From contig JAFEAV010000002.1 in assembly GCA_018266215.1 (NCBI GenBank), forward strand, positions 62,001 to 126,000: DNA of 64,000 nt, in the 5' to 3' direction. This document shows positions 1 to 6,755 of this stretch, piece by piece. Each line of letters opens with the position of its first letter. Position 1 is the first letter of the stretch. Source of the DNA: Cyanobacteria bacterium SZAS LIN-3. GTDB lineage: Bacteria > Cyanobacteriota > Vampirovibrionia > Obscuribacterales > Obscuribacteraceae. Made by a program: the position numbers and the translations under genes. The notes under the pieces were generated by a model. That model searched no databases and had not been told where the DNA came from. It worked only from the letters and a program-made list of their open reading frames with translations.

Positions 1-70
1 AGCCTGGTTGGCGTCCTCTAATCAAGCTTTGACCGCTTTCCATTAGAATGGCGCTTTCCCCGGCTTATGG

Positions 71-1867
71 GTGCTTGATTTGCCCAGTACTGAGATTTCC
101 GCTGATTCAACAATGGATTCGCAACAGCTTGCCTCCTCGTCATTGCGCTATGACTACAAACTGAGCGGTTTTGATGAAACCAGCCACTACGGCCGTTTGC
201 TCGGCCGGGTGGGGCGCGGTAAGCGTGTGCTCGAGCTGGGTTCTAGCACCGGTTATTTGACCAGCGCTATGACCGAGCATTTTGATTGCACTGTCGTGGG
301 TGTGGAAGTCGATGCCGACGCGGCCGCCGCTGCCAGAGCCAGGGGGCATGAGGTGCTCCTGCTCGATCTGGACAAGAGCGATCTGACAAAAGAACTGGCC
401 GGCAGAAAGTTTGATGTTGTGCTCTGTGCCGACGTTTTAGAACATCTGCGCGATCCGCAGCAGACCATTAAACAGCTGGTTGAACTGCTTGCCGAAGACG
501 GCTATGTCATCTGTTCCATTCCCCATGTCGGCCACGCCGACATACGCCTGGCCATGCTCTCGGGTAAGCTGCCCTACAGGCCGATGGGGCTGCTCGATCA
601 TACGCACATGAAATTCTTCACCCGGGCTCTTGTGGAAGAGTTGTTTGAGTCGTCGGGAATGCTGGTTGAGAAGGTTGAGCGCAATCGCTGGCAGGCGACC
701 AAAACCGAGGTCCAGGGCCGTTTACCTTCGCATCTCAAAGTGGTGGGCGATCTGATCGCCGCCGATCCTGAGGCTGAAACCTATCAATTTATCGTCAAAG
801 CCAGGCCTTATAAGGCGGGCGAAAAACTCAGCGCCAGAGCCGCTGCCGAAGCCACGAGCGAAGGACTGGCGCGGGTCGATGTTGTGGTCGTCGACCAGGA
901 CTCACACGTTGCCGATGATCTGTATCAGAAGTATCTTTCGACGTTGAACTATCCATCAGAGCTGATTCGCTTCTGGTTTGTCTCCGGTCCCAATGCCCTT
1001 GCCCTGGCCGACAAACCAAAGGGCGAGCCGGCTGCATATGCCGACAATGATTTTCGAACTTTTCGCTTTATAAGCATGGGCAGCGGCGATGCACAAATGA
1101 GCCGCACTCAAATCAGCTATCGCAATGAGCTCTCGCAGGCCGAAATTGCTTCCGCCCGGGTAGACGGCGGCGTCAATTTTGCCTCAACCCTGTCTCAAGT
1201 AGCTCGCGGCAGCGATGCCAAATATCTCTTTATCCTCACCCCTGACACGCTTCCGGGCGCCAACTGTCTGACCGCCCTGGTGCGCGCCGCCGAAAAAGAG
1301 GGGGCGGCCAAAACCTCAACCGAATTCGGTTCGGGTTTGTCCGCCCTGATAGTCGCCCGGCCGGAAGTGCGTTTACCGGGCCGGCCCGTGCCTTATGGAC
1401 CGGAAAACCTGCTTTCCTGGCATGAATTTTCTTGCATGCTCGTCCCGCGGGACTTTTTGATTGAGGCCAAGAGCGCCGACCCCAATCTCTGGACCAGCCA
1501 GGCGCAGGCCGTGGATATGTGCTTCCGCGCCTGGGCCTGCGGCCGCAAGGTGATTGAGTGTCCCGAGGCCAATTACTTCAGCAACGGCCAGCTGGCTGTC
1601 TTTGGCGATTACGACATTACAGTCGCCGACGGGCTGCGCCTGCGCCGCCGCTGGGGCTCCCTGCGCAATCTTCTGGCTTTCGCCAAATATAGTGCCGGCC
1701 GTTGCGGCGGGCCCTTTGTCTGGCTCAAGACCGCCAATCATGTCGTCGCCGCCCTGGCTATTGAAACCCCGCTGCGGGCGGCTCTGCCCGAGGTTGCCCG
1801 CGGGCTTGTGGGCTTTGGCGGTCCCGGAGCCTCGGAGATAGGCCATACGGCAGCCGAGATTGGCTAG
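71..1867 (+). CDS. SAM methyltransferase fused to a GT2-like glycosyltransferase domain
   Basis: A 598-residue protein with two parts. Residues about 20-215 are a class I SAM-dependent methyltransferase (Methyltransf_11/23 type). The glycine-rich motif I (VLELGSSTGYL) is near residue 53, the ADVLEHL motif that follows strand 4 is near 120, and a LLDHTHMKFFT segment near 175 is typical of methyltransferases of surface-glycan clusters. Residues about 272-560 resemble a GT2-type GT-A fold: VDVVVVDQDS opening, a strand FILTPDTLPG in the DxD position, and a late VDMCFRAWACG segment matching the usual E/D-D-x-x-x-R region. The DxD is not classical, so catalysis by this half is uncertain. The GTG at 71 is the longest start; an in-frame ATG at 113 is an alternative, and neither has a strong Shine-Dalgarno. 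A role in surface-glycan modification is inferred. A fusion with the opposite domain order lies at 55029. Confidence 0.72.
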   Translation: MLDLPSTEISADSTMDSQQLASSSLRYDYKLSGFDETSHYGRLLGRVGRGKRVLELGSSTGYLTSAMTEHFDCTVVGVEVDADAAAAARARGHEVLLLDLDKSDLTKELAGRKFDVVLCADVLEHLRDPQQTIKQLVELLAEDGYVICSIPHVGHADIRLAMLSGKLPYRPMGLLDHTHMKFFTRALVEELFESSGMLVEKVERNRWQATKTEVQGRLPSHLKVVGDLIAADPEAETYQFIVKARPYKAGEKLSARAAAEATSEGLARVDVVVVDQDSHVADDLYQKYLSTLNYPSELIRFWFVSGPNALALADKPKGEPAAYADNDFRTFRFISMGSGDAQMSRTQISYRNELSQAEIASARVDGGVNFASTLSQVARGSDAKYLFILTPDTLPGANCLTALVRAAEKEGAAKTSTEFGSGLSALIVARPEVRLPGRPVPYGPENLLSWHEFSCMLVPRDFLIEAKSADPNLWTSQAQAVDMCFRAWACGRKVIECPEANYFSNGQLAVFGDYDITVADGLRLRRRWGSLRNLLAFAKYSAGRCGGPFVWLKTANHVVAALAIETPLRAALPEVARGLVGFGGPGASEIGHTAAEIG

Positions 1868-1884
1868 ACAGCCAATAGGGCACT

Positions 1885-1890
1885 TATAAT
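1885..1890 (+). promoter_or_regulatory. Candidate -10 element upstream of the sigma-like gene
   Basis: A perfect TATAAT lies 43 bases before the ATG at 1933, in the 65-base gap after the preceding stop. A possible -35 (TTGGCT, 1860-1865) is spaced 19 bases away, which is long, so only the -10 is convincing. Confidence 0.35.
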
Positions 1891-1932
1891 CTGCTAACAT
1901 TTGTTGGCAGCCGCAGAAAGATAAACCTGGTA

Positions 1933-2778
1933 ATGAATAACAAGGAAAGCCGGTCATTTCTAAAGGGGGAGATGGATTTCACCCCTCAGAGGATGATGCG
2001 CTATATAAGATCGCGCGCCCGGCTGGCCACCGACGAAGATATTGAAGACATTCTGCAAAATGCCCTGGTCCTGGTTACCCTGCATTTTGACCCCTCCCAC
2101 CCTGATGCCAAGCTCGCCCCCTATTGTCTCGGGGCCTGCAATAAGGCCATAGCCCAAAATCTTGAGCGCTATCACAAGGTCGCCCTCAAGCGCCGCTCCG
2201 ATAAGGACAAGGAAAAAGAGGCCGATGCCGGCAAGGATGAGGCCGCTGGCGATGATGTCGTGGAATTGGAAGAGGGCGGCGAAGATTCTATAAAAGGAAG
2301 CGGCGCCGATGGCAAAAAAGGCGCTCTTTCGTCTATAGACAGTGTAAGGGAGGCCGAATTGGATGGCACCCGGGTCGTCGTAAAGACGATAAAACCCGGA
2401 AAAGCCTTTGATGACAAGCCTTCCACCACCAGCCAGTACCGCACGACCTCCTTGGACAGCATGTTTGATGAGGAAGACGGGCGCTCGGCTGATGATTTCT
2501 TCGGACCCGACTCAAATGTTGTGGCTTCCGGGGGCGGTGGACACGATCCAGCTTCAAAAGCGTTAATTAATGATCTTATCGAGCAGATAATGAAAGAGCT
2601 TCCGACCGAATTACACCGCACCTGCTTCGTTTTGAAGTATGTCGAAGGATATAAGAGAGAAGATCTGATTGAGTGTCTAAAAATGGATGCGAAGAGTATA
2701 GATACCATCGACAAGAAAATCGTCCGAACGCTAAAAGCATTCAAAGACAAAATGGACCAGGACGAGGCCCGTAGTTAA
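1933..2778 (+). CDS. Divergent sigma-70 family (ECF-like) factor with long charged linker
   Basis: 281 residues. Residues about 20-85 look like sigma region 2: a basic helix (MMRYIRSRARL) followed by TDEDIEDILQNALVLV, matching the DAEDLVQE-type helix of ECF sigma factors. Residues about 210-275 look like region 4: LPTELHRTCFVLKYVEGYKREDLIECL, then a second helix and basic tail, as in sigma70_r4 helix-turn-helix domains. Between them is an unusual linker of about 120 residues rich in D, E, K and G. ECF factors normally have a short linker, and this one is roughly 80-100 residues longer than usual. The next gene starts 23 bases downstream, so the two are probably co-transcribed; it could be a regulator of this factor, but it does not resemble a known anti-sigma factor. 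Promoter recognition is inferred from the fold. A DNA-binding protein without sigma activity is the alternative. Confidence 0.6.
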   Translation: MNNKESRSFLKGEMDFTPQRMMRYIRSRARLATDEDIEDILQNALVLVTLHFDPSHPDAKLAPYCLGACNKAIAQNLERYHKVALKRRSDKDKEKEADAGKDEAAGDDVVELEEGGEDSIKGSGADGKKGALSSIDSVREAELDGTRVVVKTIKPGKAFDDKPSTTSQYRTTSLDSMFDEEDGRSADDFFGPDSNVVASGGGGHDPASKALINDLIEQIMKELPTELHRTCFVLKYVEGYKREDLIECLKMDAKSIDTIDKKIVRTLKAFKDKMDQDEARS

Positions 2779-2801
2779 GAAAAGCATTCAGGAGACGGCA
2801 A

Positions 2802-3521
2802 ATGACTACGCTCAACGAAAAACTAGCAAAGGTTATGGCAATCACGGACGAGACCGAGCAGCTCAAATGTCTGCACGAGTTTTGCCGTAGTCATTTTGAA
2901 GATCTGCCGCTGCCGGGTGAAAGCAAGCTTTTTGACCAGGCCATGTGGAATGCCTGTCAATTTGGCACCCTGTCGAAGGGCGATGAAGCCATCGTCAAAA
3001 GGGTGACCGACCGAATGATCGCCTCCACCGTCACCGTCGGCGAGAAAGCAGCCAATCTTGTCTCCGCTGCTGCCGGCGCCACCGACAAAGCCGTCTTCAT
3101 GCTTAAGGATCTCGTTGGTCAGGCCCGTGAAACCGCCGTCGCTACCTGGCAGGATATGCTTGCCGCCAATTCCTGGCAGCAAATGGTCCCGGCCGGCGCC
3201 ACTCGTGGCGTAGGCGCCCAGCTGGTTTCGCTCGGTACTTTTGAGCGCCAGGTCGACCATGTACGTGTACAGATGAATCTCGGCTGGCTGGTTGACGACA
3301 ACAATTTGAGACTTCTGCTTCAGGCTAAAGACGAAGAAGATAACGCTATTTCGGACGTTGAAGTGCGGATTATGGAAACCGAGCGTGGCATGGTCTTCTC
3401 GCGCAAGACCAATGAAGATGGAGCCATGGTGGCCCCTTCGGTCAAAGTCGGGCCCGGTCAGTATCAAATCCAGGTCTTCTTCACCGATAAAGTGGTTGAA
3501 ACTCCCTTCTTTCGGATTTAA
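2802..3521 (+). CDS. Conserved-looking protein with C-terminal Ig-like fold, sigma-gene partner
   Basis: 239 residues; I do not recognise the family. The N-terminal half (1-150) is predicted mainly helical and soluble, with an alanine-rich helix around 85-120 and no signal peptide or membrane segment. The C-terminal about 80 residues (from NLRLLLQAKDEEDNAISDVEVRI) have the alternating pattern of a carboxypeptidase-regulatory-like or other Ig-type beta sandwich, with the typical sequence of a variable strand, a DG turn (NEDGAMVAP) and a final GQYQIQVFF strand. The start ATG has a good Shine-Dalgarno (AGGAGA, about 8 bases upstream). The 23-base gap to the sigma-like gene points to one transcript, so a partner or target role with that factor is likely but unproven. 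Confidence 0.55.
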   Translation: MTTLNEKLAKVMAITDETEQLKCLHEFCRSHFEDLPLPGESKLFDQAMWNACQFGTLSKGDEAIVKRVTDRMIASTVTVGEKAANLVSAAAGATDKAVFMLKDLVGQARETAVATWQDMLAANSWQQMVPAGATRGVGAQLVSLGTFERQVDHVRVQMNLGWLVDDNNLRLLLQAKDEEDNAISDVEVRIMETERGMVFSRKTNEDGAMVAPSVKVGPGQYQIQVFFTDKVVETPFFRI

Positions 3522-3594
3522 GCAGTCATTGTCGATCGGCTACAAATCTGGTCTATTGCTGCCTGCAAAGGTTAGATGGATCCCAGATAGGGCT

Positions 3595-3661
3595 CCAATA
3601 TTGGCTAATTACTGGCAAGGCCTTTCGCTGCGATGCGCGAAAATGCCGATATTGGCCAATT
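3595..3661. repeat. Direct repeat of palindromic ATATTGGC-type boxes
   Basis: Two 16-base boxes, 3595-3610 and 3646-3661, match at 14 of 16 positions (consensus CCNATATTGGCNAATT) and start 51 bases apart, near five helical turns. The first contains the perfect palindrome CCAATATTGG, and the second contains the palindrome ATTGGCCAAT. The layout suggests a dimeric regulator binding the same face of the helix upstream of the PAS genes. No bound protein can be named. Confidence 0.45.
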
Positions 3662-3725
3662 TCGACGATGGGTAAACTTCCAAAGTAGAAATTCGCTAAG
3701 GGTTGCTAAGAGGGCGCATTACTTG

Positions 3726-3734
3726 TGCTATCTT
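3726..3734 (+). promoter_or_regulatory. Possible extended -10 promoter for the PAS operon
   Basis: TG-C-TATCTT fits the extended -10 pattern (TG, one base, then a TATAAT-like hexamer). A TTGCTA at 3703-3708 is 20 bases away and too far for a standard -35. A start near 3741 would place the 3745-3769 stem-loop at the extreme 5' end of the transcript. Confidence 0.28.
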
Positions 3735-3744
3735 AGTTCGCGGA

Positions 3745-3769
3745 CGAGCAACAACCCCACAGTTGCTCG
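3745..3769 (+). other. Leader stem-loop upstream of the first PAS gene
   Basis: CGAGCAAC (3745-3752) and GTTGCTCG (3762-3769) pair perfectly over 8 bp around a 9-base loop. It is 64 bases before the ATG and is not followed by a T run, so it looks like a leader structure rather than a terminator. Confidence 0.4.
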
Positions 3770-3833
3770 AGGCGTTCCGTATTATCGGTGTCCCAACTCG
3801 GCTCATTTGAGTGTTGGGGCGAAAGACCACCCA

Positions 3834-5261
3834 ATGTCAGAATCTTGCTCTCAATTTGACGACAAAAATGTCGTTCTCGCGCTACAGCGTGAAAACGACG
3901 CTTTGGCGAATGAGCTCTCTCAGCTTATGGCTGAGGAAAAGAAATTGCTGCTGCAATATTCGGAAGAGAAGGCCGACTATCTCACCCGGGTCAAAAAGGG
4001 TGGATCGGCTCTGGCCGCGCATTTTGATTTGAGCCGCAAAGAAGACCGTGAAAAGATACTTTTGGAATCCGCTTCACGCGTTGAATATTTGATCAACACT
4101 GACACGGCACCGAGCTATCGCGTCGACTCGAACGGGTGTGTCATATCCGGCAATAATGCCTGTGCTCGCCTGCTTGGTTATGATCGCGAAGAATTTTACG
4201 GTTGCGCTTTGACCGCCGATGACCTTGTGCCGAGAGAGTACCGTGCTCTGGAGAACGACTGCCGCAGTGATTTCAGCGAAACCATCGTCACTCGCACCAT
4301 CGTGACCGAGCGCATCACCAAAAGCGGTAAGAAAATTCCCGTCGCTTGCAACATGCGCCTGACCAGGGCTGACGGCAGTCAGTTTGCTGTTTTCCTCATG
4401 GATCTGTCAGAGGCAAAGAAAATGGAGGAGGAGTTAAAGCAGAGGCAGGCACTCTTTTCCACTCTGGTCCATGAACTGCCAAACATGATTTTCCTGGTTG
4501 ATGGTGTCGGCCGCACCTGGCAGTTTAACCATCGCTTTTACGAGTTGACCGGTCTGGACCCGGCCAAAGAAGACGGCACATTCCCCACTTTGAGAGCCCA
4601 TCCCGATGATCTGGCTCGCTCGAATGATCGCTGGCAAGCGGCTATCGCCAATCACACTCCGCTGGTCGGCGAAGTGCGAGTGCTCGCATCCAGTGGTGAA
4701 TATTACTGGCATATTTTCAGAGCGATTCCCATAGTCGATCCGCTCCCGGGACAGCTGGAAGGTCTTTTGCAACTGGCCGGCAGCGTCTGTCCCCAGGCCC
4801 TGACGAGCAACGATCCGAGCCAGGGCAAATACTGGATTGGCACTTCTACCGATATTGATAGTCGCAAGCGCATGATCGACGATGTGCTGGAGAGCGCGTA
4901 TAACTTCCAGTCACTGGCCGATCAAATCCCGCAGATTGTCTGGACCGCCGGTCCCGACGGCCGCATTGATTTTTTCAATAACCGTTGGTTCGAATTTACC
5001 GGACTTGATCGAGATCTGCGTATGGGTCTCGATTTTGCCCTGTTTATTCACGCCGATGATCGCAAAAATTATGTCAGCACCTGGAAGAGTTGCGTTAAGA
5101 CCGGTGACGCGCTTGACGTGGAATTTCGCCTCAAGAAAAAGGCGCGCGGTACCGCTGCTTTTACCGACGATGACTACGAGAAATTTCTGGCTCGGGCTGT
5201 GGCTGTGCGCAACAGTCGGGGTGACGTTGAACAGTGGGTAGGCACATGGACTTCGATCTAG
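3834..5261 (+). CDS. PAS-domain sensor protein (three PAS domains, no output domain)
   Basis: 475 residues from the ATG at 3834; the frame is open upstream to 3633, but that stretch has no protein-like composition. Residues 10-60 form a heptad-rich coiled coil (LQRENDALANELSQL). PAS domains follow at about 81-200 (SYRVDSNGCVISGNN...LLGYDREEF), about 205-330 (FLVDGVGRTWQFNHRFYELTGL, with a PAC-like end EYYWHIFRAIPI) and about 355-475 (IVWTAGPDGRIDFFNNRWFEFTGL...VEQWVGTWTSI). The last two have the hallmarks of PAS_3/PAC domains found in sensory histidine kinases. No HisKA, HATPase, GGDEF, EAL or helix-turn-helix domain follows. The next gene, with the same architecture, overlaps its end by 16 bases. 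The protein probably senses a small ligand or redox state and signals through protein contacts. Confidence 0.75.
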   Translation: MSESCSQFDDKNVVLALQRENDALANELSQLMAEEKKLLLQYSEEKADYLTRVKKGGSALAAHFDLSRKEDREKILLESASRVEYLINTDTAPSYRVDSNGCVISGNNACARLLGYDREEFYGCALTADDLVPREYRALENDCRSDFSETIVTRTIVTERITKSGKKIPVACNMRLTRADGSQFAVFLMDLSEAKKMEEELKQRQALFSTLVHELPNMIFLVDGVGRTWQFNHRFYELTGLDPAKEDGTFPTLRAHPDDLARSNDRWQAAIANHTPLVGEVRVLASSGEYYWHIFRAIPIVDPLPGQLEGLLQLAGSVCPQALTSNDPSQGKYWIGTSTDIDSRKRMIDDVLESAYNFQSLADQIPQIVWTAGPDGRIDFFNNRWFEFTGLDRDLRMGLDFALFIHADDRKNYVSTWKSCVKTGDALDVEFRLKKKARGTAAFTDDDYEKFLARAVAVRNSRGDVEQWVGTWTSI

Positions 5262-6589
5262 GCTTCGGTCGCAAGACCGATACTAACAGCGATGACGAAG
5301 TGCAGGTCCTGACCCGACGCAACGCCTTGCTCAAAGAGCAGATTGAAGCCGTGCGTGAGCGTATCGATGGGCTGAAGAAAGTTTCGGGCAAAGAAGATTT
5401 TCTTTCCATCCCCACAAGTTTTGTCAGCAACCCCGCGCCGATTATCATTGTCAGCACTGATTTGCAGCTGCGCGAGGCGAATGAATCTTTTGCTCAGCTT
5501 TCTGGTCTTGGTGAAGATACTCTGATTTTCGGCAGTGATGCGCTACTGCTTTTTGCACCTGATTTCAGGCAGAAAGTAGGGGCGGCACTTAAGAAACTTT
5601 CGGAGGCGGGAAAAGTAGATCCTTTTGAAGCTGAGTTATCGTGCGGAGACGGCAGCTATAGACCAGTTATGATCGCCCCGACAAAGATGGGTCCGACCAA
5701 TAACGATTGCTTTATCTTTTTCTTTGATATGGCCCAGCGCAAGGCCATGCAAAAAGAGCTGGACATCAGACAGTCAAACCTTTCAGCTCTGGCTGAAGCG
5801 ATTCCCAGTCTGATCTGGGTATCCTCGGCTGATGGCCTGGTCACCTACGCTAACGAGCAATTCCGCACATACACCGGACTGGCCCTCGACAGCGGTCAGG
5901 TAAACTGGCGAGAACTTTTACCCTCCGAAGACCGCAAGAATTTTGCCGGCACGACATTTTCGCTGGGACAGGTCTACGCTGATTTTCAGACCGAGGTCAG
6001 GCTGCGCCGCGAAGACGGTTCTTTCCTCTGGCATTTGCTGAAAGTGGTGCCCTTTTTCAGCAGTGGCGGCGTCTCTATGAACTGGCTGGTGATCGCCACC
6101 GAGATAGATGATCAAAAGAAATTGAGCGATTCACTCATGGTGGCAGAAGAACAACTGCGCGTCATCGCTGATGCCATGCCGCAAATAGTGTGGACGGCCG
6201 ATGCTTACGGCGTGGTTGATTTTCTCAATGACCGCTGGTTTGAATACACAGGATTGACCGGTGAGCAAAGTTTGCACGGCGGCTGGCGTTTGCTAATGCA
6301 CAGTGAGGACCTGCCCAAGTACGAAGAGGCCTGGCGTAAAGCCGTCAAAGTGGGCGAAGCTTTCGAAGTGGAATTTCGCCTGAAGCGTGTACTGGGTCTG
6401 GGTAGTAAGAAAAATTCGCAGAGTTTGTACCGACCAAAAACCAGCTCCACTAAAGTCGAGCCCCGCGACCCTCGGCGCGACTACCTCTGGCATCTGTGTC
6501 GAGCGGTCCCCTTAAAAACTCCCCAGGGGCTTGTTGTCAGATGGTTCGGTACCTGGACCGAAATCGACGAACACAAGGCAAGGAATTAA
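5246..6589 (+). CDS. PAS-domain sensor protein (three PAS domains), coupled to the preceding gene
   Basis: 447 residues from the ATG at 5246, which overlaps the preceding stop by 16 bases; a GTG at 5234 would add four residues. Architecture repeats that of its neighbour: a short coiled coil (18-45), then PAS domains at about 58-170, 175-290 (LIWVSSADGLVTYANEQFRTYTGL) and 300-447 (IVWTADAYGVVDFLNDRWFEYTGL), the last ending in VVRWFGTWTEID. The third domain carries a basic insert of about 30 residues (around GSKKNSQSLYRPKTSS) between strands. No kinase, cyclase or DNA-binding domain is present. Its third PAS closely resembles the third PAS of the upstream protein, pointing to gene duplication. 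Overlapping translation suggests the two are made in fixed ratio and may form a heteromer. Confidence 0.75.
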   Translation: MDFDLGFGRKTDTNSDDEVQVLTRRNALLKEQIEAVRERIDGLKKVSGKEDFLSIPTSFVSNPAPIIIVSTDLQLREANESFAQLSGLGEDTLIFGSDALLLFAPDFRQKVGAALKKLSEAGKVDPFEAELSCGDGSYRPVMIAPTKMGPTNNDCFIFFFDMAQRKAMQKELDIRQSNLSALAEAIPSLIWVSSADGLVTYANEQFRTYTGLALDSGQVNWRELLPSEDRKNFAGTTFSLGQVYADFQTEVRLRREDGSFLWHLLKVVPFFSSGGVSMNWLVIATEIDDQKKLSDSLMVAEEQLRVIADAMPQIVWTADAYGVVDFLNDRWFEYTGLTGEQSLHGGWRLLMHSEDLPKYEEAWRKAVKVGEAFEVEFRLKRVLGLGSKKNSQSLYRPKTSSTKVEPRDPRRDYLWHLCRAVPLKTPQGLVVRWFGTWTEIDEHKARN

Positions 6590-6618
6590 AATTTTCCTTT
6601 TGGCTCTAATTGGTCGGA

Positions 6619-6650
6619 CAGTGGCATCGGATGCCACTGCTTTGCTGTTC
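6619..6650 (+). terminator. Probable terminator after the PAS operon
   Basis: A near-perfect palindrome (6619-6639: CAGTGGCAT, loop CGG, ATGCCACTG) lies 30 bases after the PAS stop and is followed by a weakly T-rich CTTTGCTGTT. The stem is strong and the T run is poor. Confidence 0.5.
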
Positions 6651-6658
6651 CCAAGCGG

Positions 6659-6685
6659 TTGACGTAAGTAGCTGGAGCCTATTAC
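6659..6685 (+). promoter_or_regulatory. Candidate promoter for giant surface protein P1
   Basis: TTGACG (6659-6664) matches the -35 consensus at five of six positions. TATTAC (6680-6685) matches the -10 at four of six, with a 15-base spacer. It lies after the terminator hairpin and 70 bases before the P1 start. Confidence 0.35.
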
Positions 6686-6755
6686 TCTTATGGGCTAATT
6701 TTGTACGGTTTTGCGACCGGCCAAGCCAGACGTTCTCAAATGGAGTGCTTACTTT

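Larger units (their letters stand above)
3522..3833. other. 312-base intergenic leader before the PAS gene pair
   Basis: No convincing gene. It holds a 16-base imperfect direct repeat (3595-3610 and 3646-3661), a possible extended -10 (TGCTATCTT, 3726-3734) and an 8-bp perfect stem-loop (3745-3769). An open frame in phase with the PAS gene runs back to 3633, but the better start is the ATG at 3834. Confidence 0.5.

Noticed and set aside
29..49. TTGACC and TTAGAAT upstream of the first gene, also seen at 34929-34947
   Set aside because: The spacing between the hexamers is only 7-9 bases, far too short for a sigma-70 promoter, and the two cases differ.
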